A stretch of DNA of 6,636 bases, taken from Bacillota bacterium. Lineage in GTDB: Bacteria > Bacillota > Bacilli > Alicyclobacillales > SLC66. Positions 1-4,882 of this stretch are shown here, in pieces. The notes beneath the pieces are model-generated. The model was not told the DNA's origin, did no database searches, and saw only the letters and a program-made list of their open reading frames with translations. Position numbers and translations under genes: made by a program. The stretch spans positions 1 through 6,636 of the forward strand of contig JAJZCJ010000181.1 in assembly GCA_021846145.1 (NCBI GenBank), given 5' to 3'. Positions within the stretch are counted from its first letter, which is position 1. Each line of letters starts with the position of its first letter.

Positions 1-675
1 AATGGGGACATTTTGCACTTGGAGTTTCAATCCAGCGCGGAAAAGATGATCTACCGGTTTTTGCTCTACGATACCTTGCTGGCGCAAAAGACCGAGCGTA
101 AGATTAGAACGGTCGTGTTTTACGCCAATCAGGTGACGACGGCAGATCACTATCTGGACATCGGTTGTGCCCAGTATCATGTGGAAAATATTTTTCTTGC
201 TGAGCATGACGGGGATGCAGCGCTCGCTCGCGTTCAGGATCACGTTCGTGCCGGAATGTTTACACTCGAAGATCGTTTTGAACTGGCCTTTGCTCCACAC
301 ATGAAACGGTCGCTGGGATTGGAAGATACGGTACGTCGGAGCATCGCGTTAATTGAGCAGATTCCCGACGAGCGAGAACGCAGTTATGTGGCGGCGCTGT
401 TTGTGGAACTGAACAGGCGGTGGTTGGATGAACCATCGAATCAACAAATCCGAAAGTGGGTGGAAAAGATGGATCTGGTGAAAGAAATCGTCGAAGAAGC
501 GGTGGAGAAGGCCTCGAAAGAAAGCTTTGCCCAGGGAATCGAGCAAGGAATCGAACAAGGAATCGCCCGCACCGTTCGCTTGATGAAGCAAAAAGGCGAA
601 ACGGAAGAGCAGATCGCCGATTTGTTGGACATTCCATTGGAGAACGTATTGAACATCTTAAAAAATCAAACTTAG
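1..675 (+). CDS. Rpn family recombination-promoting nuclease / putative transposase, 5'-truncated by window
   Basis: The frame is open from base 1 (N-G-D-I-L-H-L-E-F-Q), so the true start lies upstream and 224 residues are visible. The LHLEFQ motif matches the E-x-Q/K strand of the PD-(D/E)XK nuclease core of Rpn-type proteins, DNases linked to RecA-independent recombination; the preceding catalytic Asp is outside the window. Further family-like segments, numbered from the Leu/TTG codon at 13, are VVFYANQ (34-40), a DGDAALAR-type segment (66-73), MKRS (97-100) and RWLDE followed by QIRKW (136-149). A Gln-rich GIEQ repeat (175-184) leads into a helix-turn-helix-like tail (about 195-216). The reading frame is intact to TAG at 673-675, and GC is about 50% in the line counted. 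No T-rich terminator follows; a short palindrome, TTAGCA-T-TGCTAA, overlaps the stop at 672-684. Family assignment is firm; activity and targets are unknown. Confidence 0.85.
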   Translation, partial: NGDILHLEFQSSAEKMIYRFLLYDTLLAQKTERKIRTVVFYANQVTTADHYLDIGCAQYHVENIFLAEHDGDAALARVQDHVRAGMFTLEDRFELAFAPHMKRSLGLEDTVRRSIALIEQIPDERERSYVAALFVELNRRWLDEPSNQQIRKWVEKMDLVKEIVEEAVEKASKESFAQGIEQGIEQGIARTVRLMKQKGETEEQIADLLDIPLENVLNILKNQT

Positions 676-725
676 CATTGCTAAACCATCTCATCTTAGC
701 GATGTTGGCGCGAGTGTATGCATTG

Positions 726-920
726 TCAGAGGTCGCAAAGCAGACTGCCCTGTCTGAAGTATCGATCTTGCCAATCGGCACTCGCTTGTTGCGCGGCTTT
801 CCCTGCTTCGACTGCTTGCTTTTCCTCCTCCGTTTCCGACTCTTCATCTAGCAGAGCAAAGTCGAGTGTGCGGCGCACTGGATCGAAGTGATCTGAAAAA
901 ATGATGTAAATATGAGGCAA
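726..920 (-). pseudogene. Possible remnant of an antitoxin-like gene
   Basis: This minus-strand frame is open from 959 down to the stop at 726-728. It has no ATG or GTG start and no ribosome binding site, only a TTG at 920. From DPVRRTLDFALLDEE onward it has the acidic, helical look (DEESETEEEKQAVEAGKAA) of C-terminal halves of small antitoxins such as DUF2281- or RelB-like proteins. The last 15 or so residues do not continue that pattern, which fits decay or a frameshift. It is the only coding-like signal in the 676-989 gap. This is recognition by composition and pattern only, and it could be chance. Confidence 0.25.
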
Positions 921-922
921 TA

Positions 923-950
923 TTGACTTTTGGAAATTATCAGTTAGATT
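923..950 (+). promoter_or_regulatory. Candidate sigma-A promoter for the DUF2442 gene
   Basis: TTGACT (923-928) is separated by 16 bp from TAGATT (945-950), followed by an AT-rich stretch. Transcription would begin near 957 and leave a leader of about 33 bases carrying AAGGCG just before the TTG start at 990. The -35 box is good and the -10 box is moderate (4 of 6). Confidence 0.4.
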
Positions 951-989
951 GGCATTATATTAATAGAGATGTGAAGAGAAGGCGATAAA

Positions 990-1322
990 TTGACTGAGAA
1001 AACATGGGATATGGTATATGTCTCAATCATAGTGTATCATCCGCCCTATCGTCCAATCGTTTCCGCATTCCCTTTATACCCATGTTATATCCTTGCGGAG
1101 TTTGACGGCCGAGATTATCGCATCATCGACTTATCGAGTTTCTTGGAGCGAAATGAAGAGTTGTTCGAACCATTATCGCGGTGGGAATTTTTTCGCCAAG
1201 TGAAAGTGGAGGATGACACCATCGCATTTCCGAACGGACTCGACTTCGATCCAGCGTTCCTCTATGCAGAAAGCAAACCTTTTGATACGGAAAAAATCGT
1301 TCATGCCATCTCTGAACCTTAG
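990..1322 (+). CDS. DUF2442 domain-containing protein
   Basis: The 110-residue product carries a DUF2442 fold from about residue 21 to 94. It has the expected order: a strand ending in LAEFDGRDYRIIDLS, a helix with LFEPLSRWEFF, then VKVEDDTIAFPNGLDFDPAFLY. The FPNGLDFDPAFLY block is the family's signature. DUF2442 proteins are small, of unproven function, and often sit beside DUF4160 or toxin-antitoxin genes. The TTG at 990 was chosen because AAGGCG lies five bases upstream. ATG at 1011 and GTG at 1032 are alternatives without a good ribosome binding site. The first 20 or so residues precede the usual start of the domain and could be extra or untranslated. No DUF4160 partner is visible. The gene converges with the minus-strand cassette, whose last stop is only about 36 bases away. 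Confidence 0.75.
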   Translation: MTEKTWDMVYVSIIVYHPPYRPIVSAFPLYPCYILAEFDGRDYRIIDLSSFLERNEELFEPLSRWEFFRQVKVEDDTIAFPNGLDFDPAFLYAESKPFDTEKIVHAISEP

Positions 1323-1335
1323 CGGCACGGACTTT

Positions 1336-1359
1336 TCATATTCGACAAATTTTCATCAT
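1336..1359 (-). other. Seven-codon reading frame behind a strong Shine-Dalgarno; possible truncated gene start
   Basis: The 62-residue gene ends GGTGGAGGGG-TGA, and its stop overlaps a tandem ATG-ATG (TGATGATG). This is the standard geometry of a translationally coupled next gene with an excellent ribosome binding site. The frame then reads only M-M-K-I-C-R-I before TGA at 1336-1338. It may be the surviving start of a lost downstream gene, cut where the DUF2442 neighbour begins. It could also be a chance by-product of the C-terminal codons of the preceding gene. Confidence 0.3.
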
Positions 1360-1547
1360 CACCCCTCCACCTGATGATCACATTGAATTTCTTGTTCTAC
1401 TATTTTTTCTTGTTTAAGTTGTTGTACCGTTTCGAGTGAAAGGTGCATTCGGTTTGCTACCCTTAATTCTGATAAACCAGCCTCTAGCAATCCAACCGCA
1501 TAGGCTTCCTCGTAGATTAGATCAGATAGACTATATATTCGTACCAT
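1359..1547 (-). CDS. Small helical protein downstream of Uma2, helix-turn-helix-like
   Basis: The 62-residue protein starts with ATG directly after the TAG stop of the Uma2 gene (TAGATG, no intervening base), so it is probably translated by coupling. A GGGTGA sequence lies about 13 bases upstream inside the Uma2 gene. It is predicted almost wholly helical: SLSDLIYEEAYAVGLLEAG, then GLSELRVANRMHLSLETVQQL, then a charged tail. The middle section has the spacing of a trihelical DNA-binding motif (G-x-S...V-A...L-S-L...V-x-x-L). The same pattern occurs at the C-termini of the Rpn protein at 1-675 and the fragment at 6181-6450. I do not recognise a named family. It may be a detached C-terminal module of a nuclease of this group, or a small partner of Uma2. 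Its AT-rich composition matches the upstream cassette genes. Confidence 0.6.
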   Translation of the reverse strand: MVRIYSLSDLIYEEAYAVGLLEAGLSELRVANRMHLSLETVQQLKQEKIVEQEIQCDHQVEG

Positions 1548-2162
1548 CTATTCGAAAATTTCACCCAAATGCAACGAGTACAAATTTCCTTCGTTTTCCC
1601 ATGTAATCTCATCGTTGCTTTCATTCGTGTACACGTTATTTAGTGTGTATGCCCCTTTTTTCGTTTCTAAAACATATTCTTCGATCGTTTGATTTCCTGT
1701 ATCGACAAGCCAGTAAGTCGGTACTTCATTGCTTTCAAAGAGGCTCTTTTTCTCGTCACGATCTTTTTTAATGGTAGAGGGTGATAAAATTTCTACAATT
1801 AAATTAGGTACTCCAATCACATGAACGCCGTTTTTAGTTAATTCGTATTTACAAATCACGAATAAATCAGGTTCTACATTGTTGGTTTTGTTGTTCGCGT
1901 CTTCCTGATTTAAGTACAGCCCAGTAGGAGCAGGAAACAGACTGCATTGGTCTTGATTCCCCTTCATTTTGGACCATAGCAATCCGGTTAAATTTCTAGC
2001 TATTTTTTGATGTTGGACACTTGCTGGAGTCATCAGATAAAGTTTGCCGTTAATAATTTCGAATCGTTTGTCAGGGTACATTTTTTCGACATCGTTATAA
2101 TTATAATTTTCAATATTTTTCACGGCATCTAATTCCCCTTCTTGACGATTTAAACACTTCAC
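1548..2162 (-). CDS. Uma2 family endonuclease (DUF820, PD-(D/E)XK-like)
   Basis: The Uma2/DUF820 domain spans roughly residues 18-200 of 204. Motifs in order are RFEIINGKLYLM (33-44), a His in the SVQHQKI helix (H51), VEPDL with the candidate catalytic Asp (D99), VPNLIVEILSPST with the candidate catalytic Glu (E124), KDRDEKK (133-139) and the YWLVD strand (150-154). Uma2 proteins have a restriction-enzyme-like fold; their cellular role is mostly unproven. The GTG start at 2162 overlaps the toxin stop (GTGA) but has no Shine-Dalgarno. An in-frame GTG at 2123 has AAGGGG about 11 bases upstream and gives 191 residues starting KNIENYNYNDVEKM, which looks more like the usual family start, so it may be the real one. 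The gene is markedly AT-rich (20 G+C in 60 bases at 1801-1860). It is co-transcribed with the toxin-antitoxin pair upstream and followed without a gap by a 62-residue gene. Confidence 0.85.
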   Translation of the reverse strand: MKCLNRQEGELDAVKNIENYNYNDVEKMYPDKRFEIINGKLYLMTPASVQHQKIARNLTGLLWSKMKGNQDQCSLFPAPTGLYLNQEDANNKTNNVEPDLFVICKYELTKNGVHVIGVPNLIVEILSPSTIKKDRDEKKSLFESNEVPTYWLVDTGNQTIEEYVLETKKGAYTLNNVYTNESNDEITWENEGNLYSLHLGEIFE

Positions 2163-2452
2163 TTGAGATATCGTTTTAATTCTTCATAAAAGTTTTCTCT
2201 CGAACCAGCTAATATGACCACAACCATTTCCCCGTCCTGGTTCTCTTCAACACGATAAGCGATTTCGTAGTTAGTCCCGCGATAATATACATCGTATCCA
2301 TAGATACCGCTCAAATCACCAGTCTTCATCTCCCCGATAAACGGATCATTTCTGATGGCATTAATAGCGTCAAAAAAAGCTTTTTTCTGTGGTTTCTCAA
2401 CAAGCTTTTTCAAATAATGTTCAGCCGGATTAAGATATGTAATGGGGATCAT
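2159..2452 (-). CDS. Type II toxin, RelE/ParE family
   Basis: The 97-residue protein has the compact RelE/ParE layout. An N-terminal helical hairpin (about 8-35, AEHYLKKLVEKPQKKAFFDA) leads to GDLSGIYGYDVYYRGTNYEIAYRVEE (45-70), then the strand MVVVILAGSRENFYEELKRYLK (76-97). RelE members cleave mRNA on the ribosome, while ParE members poison gyrase; sequence alone does not decide which. The basic and aromatic residues R58, R67, R85 and Y89 are candidates for substrate contact. ATG at 2450-2452 is preceded by GGTGA four bases away and GAGAGG further up. The AbrB-type gene 42 bases upstream is the natural antitoxin, giving the usual antitoxin-first order. The stop overlaps the annotated GTG start of the Uma2 gene, so the toxin is probably coupled to what follows. 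Confidence 0.85.
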   Translation of the reverse strand: MIPITYLNPAEHYLKKLVEKPQKKAFFDAINAIRNDPFIGEMKTGDLSGIYGYDVYYRGTNYEIAYRVEENQDGEMVVVILAGSRENFYEELKRYLK

Positions 2453-2469
2453 AGAGTCACCAACCTCTC

Positions 2470-2496
2470 AACCTACATCGTCTTTAATCTTAGGTT
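2470..2496 (-). repeat. Six-base inverted repeat between antitoxin stop and toxin start
   Basis: AACCTA (2470-2475) and TAGGTT (2491-2496) are perfect complements around a 15-base loop. They lie in the short gap between the antitoxin and toxin genes and reach into the antitoxin stop codon. In the mRNA this would be a weak hairpin that could tune toxin translation or act as a processing site. No U-tract follows, so it is not a terminator. Confidence 0.35.
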
Positions 2497-2881
2497 AGTC
2501 ACTCATTACATCCCCGAATATCTCTTCTGTTTTTTCATCGCCAGTACCAGTAAAGGTTCGAGCAACCTCACCAGATTCTGCAATTAAGTCTTTGATAGCA
2601 CCATGAAGTTGTGCTTGGCGCTCCCGAAAAACGCGCAATAACTCATCACCGGAATACCCTTCATGAATTAAATCTGCCAAGATGAGATCGGCAAAATAAT
2701 CATTACCCACATCGTGAACAGGGCGCATAATAATATAGTTCCCTTTGATGGCGAACTCTACTTCATCTTTTATTCCAGCCTGTTCAAAAAATCGTAGGGG
2801 GATTGTGACCTGGCGCTTCTGAGAAACCCGAGCTCGTTTCCACTCTTCCACATGCTCCACCGCCACATTAATAATTGCCAT
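2495..2881 (-). CDS. AbrB/MazE-type (SpoVT-AbrB domain) antitoxin
   Basis: The 128-residue protein has a swapped-hairpin AbrB DNA-binding domain at about residues 17-54 (ARVSQKRQVTIPLRFF, AGIKDEVEFAIKGNYIIMRP). The K/RQVTIP core is typical of MazE/AbrB antitoxins. A helical region (about 58-102, DYFADLILADLIHEGYSGDE and on) follows; by family analogy it wraps and neutralises the toxin. An acidic, probably disordered tail follows. It should dimerise, bind the operator upstream and repress the operon alone or with the RelE-type toxin. ATG at 2879-2881 has an excellent AAAGGAGGG seven bases upstream. It is the first gene of the minus-strand cassette, with a candidate promoter at 2944-2973. It is longer than a minimal MazE (about 80 residues), as is common for AbrB proteins paired with RelE toxins in Bacillota. 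Confidence 0.85.
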   Translation of the reverse strand: MAIINVAVEHVEEWKRARVSQKRQVTIPLRFFEQAGIKDEVEFAIKGNYIIMRPVHDVGNDYFADLILADLIHEGYSGDELLRVFRERQAQLHGAIKDLIAESGEVARTFTGTGDEKTEEIFGDVMSD

Positions 2882-2920
2882 AGCATATCCCTCCTTTACT
2901 TCTTTTATTCCTTGATGCAG

Positions 2921-2946
2921 TTTTTCTTTGTTTCTTTGTTTCTTTT
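2921..2946 (-). repeat. Three tandem copies of AAAGAAAC-type octamer at the antitoxin transcription start
   Basis: On the minus strand the unit AAAGAAAC occurs twice, followed by AAAGAAAA. The array begins in the end of the predicted -10 box and runs across the expected transcription start (about 2937). That is where an autoregulating AbrB-type antitoxin would bind, and AbrB proteins favour AT-rich sites with loose consensus. It could equally be simple purine-rich leader sequence. Confidence 0.4.
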
Positions 2947-2973
2947 ATAACTAGTATATGATGTTTTCTTCAA
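2944..2973 (-). promoter_or_regulatory. Candidate sigma-A promoter of the antitoxin-toxin-Uma2 cassette
   Basis: Read on the minus strand, TTGAAG (2968-2973) is followed by an 18-base spacer and TATAAA (2944-2949). Transcription would start near 2937, giving a leader of about 55 bases that ends in the AAAGGAGGG site at 2889-2897. No other promoter is obvious within the four-gene cassette, so all four genes probably depend on this one. Confidence 0.5.
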
Positions 2974-3014
2974 AATGGAAGCCCAATTCTTGCTTTTTAT
3001 ACAGCACGTGGTAT

Positions 3015-3195
3015 CAACAGTTGCCCGATAACCTATTCAACTATGATGATCGGCTGTTGTTGGGCTGACCTTTTTCTCACGCAAATGCGTGGAGGGGCTT
3101 GAGAACGGGTCACCTTATCGGTGTGTACACTTCTCTCATTTCGGTGAACCCGTCATCCCAAGGGAAGTGTTCAGACTCCACTCGTATCACACGAG
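3015..3195. other. Structured non-coding region with five inverted repeats, two interleaved
   Basis: No convincing reading frame covers 2982-3326, but complementary arms are dense. They are CAACAG+CCGAT (3015-3029) with ATCGG+CTGTTG (3049-3059), CACGCA/TGCGTG (3078-3091), ACGGGT-CACC (3105-3114) with GGTG-A-ACCCGT (3143-3153), ACACTTC (3127-3133) with GAAGTGT (3164-3170), and CTCGT/ACGAG (3181-3195). The third and fourth pairs cross each other, giving a pseudoknot or two mutually exclusive folds. I matched no riboswitch consensus that I know. Possibilities are a structured RNA on either strand, or the non-coding end of a lost insertion sequence; IS110-type elements encode a structured guide RNA in such an end. 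No transposase fragment is visible, so this is only a hypothesis. Confidence 0.45.
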
Positions 3196-3230
3196 CACTA
3201 CCAGATAGTCACTAGCTGTTTGATAGACCC

Positions 3231-3326
3231 ACGCTGGATTAGGCAACATCCCCCGCCATATTGATCATCACTCCTTACATGCTGACACCCCATCATTCAG
3301 CACCGTTACGCTCTCATGTATTATCC
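3231..3326 (-). other. Intergenic tail of the sugar transferase gene; hairpin but no clear terminator
   Basis: Just downstream of the sugar transferase stop, TGCTGA (3280-3285) and TCAGCA (3297-3302) can pair around an 11-base loop. No U-tract follows on the minus strand, so this is at best a weak or factor-dependent terminator. An AAGGAG sequence with ATG codons follows further on, but the frame closes after nine codons (M-I-N-M-A-G-D-V-A). I see no gene here. Confidence 0.3.
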
Positions 3327-4796
3327 CTAATACGCATTCTTATCCCGAAATCCCCTGACCAGCGTGAGCAGGACAATCCGCAAATCCCAGCCGAACGACC
3401 ACTCTTCGATGTAACGCAGGTCGTACTCGATGCGGTCCTCAATGCTCGTGTCGCCGCGCAGACCGTTCACTTGCGCCCATCCAGTGATACCGGGGCGCAC
3501 GCGGTGTTTGATCATGTAGCGCGGCACGTCGTCGCGAAATTTTTCGGCAAAATTAGGACGCTCGGGGCGCGGGCCGATCACGCTCATGTCGCCGCGCAGG
3601 ACGTTGTAAAACTGCGGCAACTCATCGAGGCTCGTGCGGCGCAACAAGCGGCCAATCGGCGTCCGCCGCGGGTCGCGAGGGACGGTCCAGCCTTCATTTT
3701 CCCCATCAGCATCGCTATGATACATCGTGCGAAATTTGTACATCATAAACCGACGGCGATTTTTGCCTAAGCGTTCCTGCACAAAGAACACGGGGCCTGG
3801 CGAGGATAATTTGACGACCAGGGCAATTAGCAGTAGCACGGACGACCCCACGATCAGCACCAGCAGCGAGAAGGCGAGATCAAACGCCCTTTTAATCACG
3901 ATGTTCAGCGCTTCGTCCAGCGGCGTGTAGTGCGTGTCAATAATTGGCAAACCGGCAAATTCGTCAAACCGCGGGCGGCTTGGCAGAATTTCGATAAAAT
4001 CAGGCACGAGCATCGCGTGTACGCCGTGCAACTCGGCCACCGCCATGACGTGGCGCAGCGTGTGCCCATCGCTGCCCTGCATCGTCATCACCACATGATC
4101 AACGATGTGTTCGCTGAGGATTTTGTCGAGATCCAGCACGGAACCAAGGCACGGGATCGAGAGTGACGCCTCTGCTCGCGCCACCGCTACCTCGTTGGCC
4201 ACGTACAGGTCTGATGATTCGGTGGGCATCGTCGAAAGCTGTCGCTGTTCGCCCTCCGTCTCTAGGTAGCCAAGCACCTGATAGCCAAGCTCCATCTGAT
4301 GATGCAGGGAGCGCAAAAAGATTTGCGTCGTGTTCGTCATGCCGATTAAGAGCAGGTATTTTTGATTTAACCCATGGCGGCGCGCGTACTCCATCACCAA
4401 GCGGATCGCATAACGCCCCACGAACACAAACAGCCAAGTGAGCCCCACAAACATCATGAGCACCGCGCGCGAATAGTTGAGCTGCTCGTCATAATACAAT
4501 AGACCAATGACAAATAACGCCATCGCCACATCGCTCTTAAAGATCTGGAGGGCAATGCGACGCATGCGGCTGACTCTGGTGGTGCCGTACAGCCCGAGCA
4601 TCCCGGAACCGATTACAAATACCGGCACCGCCACTGCAAGAATGGAAATGTACGTGGAAAAATCCAGATGGCCATACTGTGGCAGCAGATTCGTTCGAAA
4701 TCGAATCACCCACGCCACGAGCAACGCAAGCACAGTCATAAAAGCGTCGAGCAGTATATAAAGGCGTCCTAACAACGTCTGATAATGGCGCAACAT
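3327..4796 (-). CDS. Polyprenyl-phosphate sugar-1-phosphate transferase (exopolysaccharide initiating enzyme)
   Basis: The 489-residue membrane protein moves a hexose-1-phosphate from a nucleotide sugar to undecaprenyl phosphate, the first step of exopolysaccharide repeat-unit assembly. Four N-terminal membrane helices (about 11-31, 48-70, 88-102, 108-130) lead to a Rossmann-like CoA_binding_3 domain (about 146-270). A fifth hydrophobic segment (about 305-330) opens the catalytic domain: KRAFDLAFS (302-310), SPGPVFFVQERLGKN (332-346), YKFRTM (353-358), RTSLDELPQFYNVLRGDMSVIGPRP (387-411), PGITGWAQVNGLRG (435-448) and the DLRYIEEW end. All family signatures are intact and the length is normal. 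ATG at 4796 has GGGGAG nine bases upstream. A polar stretch at about 181-214 is longer than I would expect between Rossmann strands. GC is high (37 of 60 at 3481-3540). No glycosyltransferase, flippase or chain-length gene lies beside it. The donor sugar is unknown. Confidence 0.93.
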   Translation of the reverse strand: MLRHYQTLLGRLYILLDAFMTVLALLVAWVIRFRTNLLPQYGHLDFSTYISILAVAVPVFVIGSGMLGLYGTTRVSRMRRIALQIFKSDVAMALFVIGLLYYDEQLNYSRAVLMMFVGLTWLFVFVGRYAIRLVMEYARRHGLNQKYLLLIGMTNTTQIFLRSLHHQMELGYQVLGYLETEGEQRQLSTMPTESSDLYVANEVAVARAEASLSIPCLGSVLDLDKILSEHIVDHVVMTMQGSDGHTLRHVMAVAELHGVHAMLVPDFIEILPSRPRFDEFAGLPIIDTHYTPLDEALNIVIKRAFDLAFSLLVLIVGSSVLLLIALVVKLSSPGPVFFVQERLGKNRRRFMMYKFRTMYHSDADGENEGWTVPRDPRRTPIGRLLRRTSLDELPQFYNVLRGDMSVIGPRPERPNFAEKFRDDVPRYMIKHRVRPGITGWAQVNGLRGDTSIEDRIEYDLRYIEEWSFGWDLRIVLLTLVRGFRDKNAY

Positions 4797-4840
4797 CTAT
4801 AAAAACTCCCCGGATAACAATAGGATTCCCAGTCTCTACT

Positions 4841-4869
4841 AGTTTAGCAGAAGGCACGGAGGGTGACAA
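4841..4869 (-). promoter_or_regulatory. Candidate sigma-A promoter for the sugar transferase gene
   Basis: On the minus strand TTGTCA (4864-4869) lies 17 bases before TAAACT (4841-4846), just downstream of the Fic stop codon. The predicted start near 4834 leaves a leader of about 38 bases ending in GGGGAG. The transferase can therefore be expressed independently of the fic gene. Confidence 0.45.
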
Positions 4870-4882
4870 TAAGGGGAATAGG

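Noticed and set aside
676..704. Terminator hairpin after the Rpn gene (CATTGCTAA with TTAGCGATG)
   Set aside because: The stem is AT-rich with one G-T pair and no T-run follows.
260..851. Long open frames on both strands overlapping the 3' half of the Rpn gene and the following gap
   Set aside because: They run antisense or out of frame to a well-supported Rpn gene, have basic low-complexity products, and lack ribosome binding sites; they are shadows.
2921..2946. Tandem repeat as a possible CRISPR fragment
   Set aside because: Eight-base units with no spacers and no cas genes.
3280..3302. Rho-independent terminator after the sugar transferase gene
   Set aside because: The 6-bp stem is perfect but no U-tract follows on the minus strand.
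3001..3326. Known riboswitch or T-box in the structured gap
   Set aside because: Checked by eye for T-box, TPP, FMN, SAM-I, lysine, cobalamin and cyclic-di-GMP core motifs and found none. There is also no fitting downstream gene start within the usual distance.
3261..4761. Several open frames on the plus strand, plus an alternative minus frame, inside the sugar transferase gene
   Set aside because: The sugar transferase has every family motif in one continuous frame; the others arise from its high-GC codon pattern.
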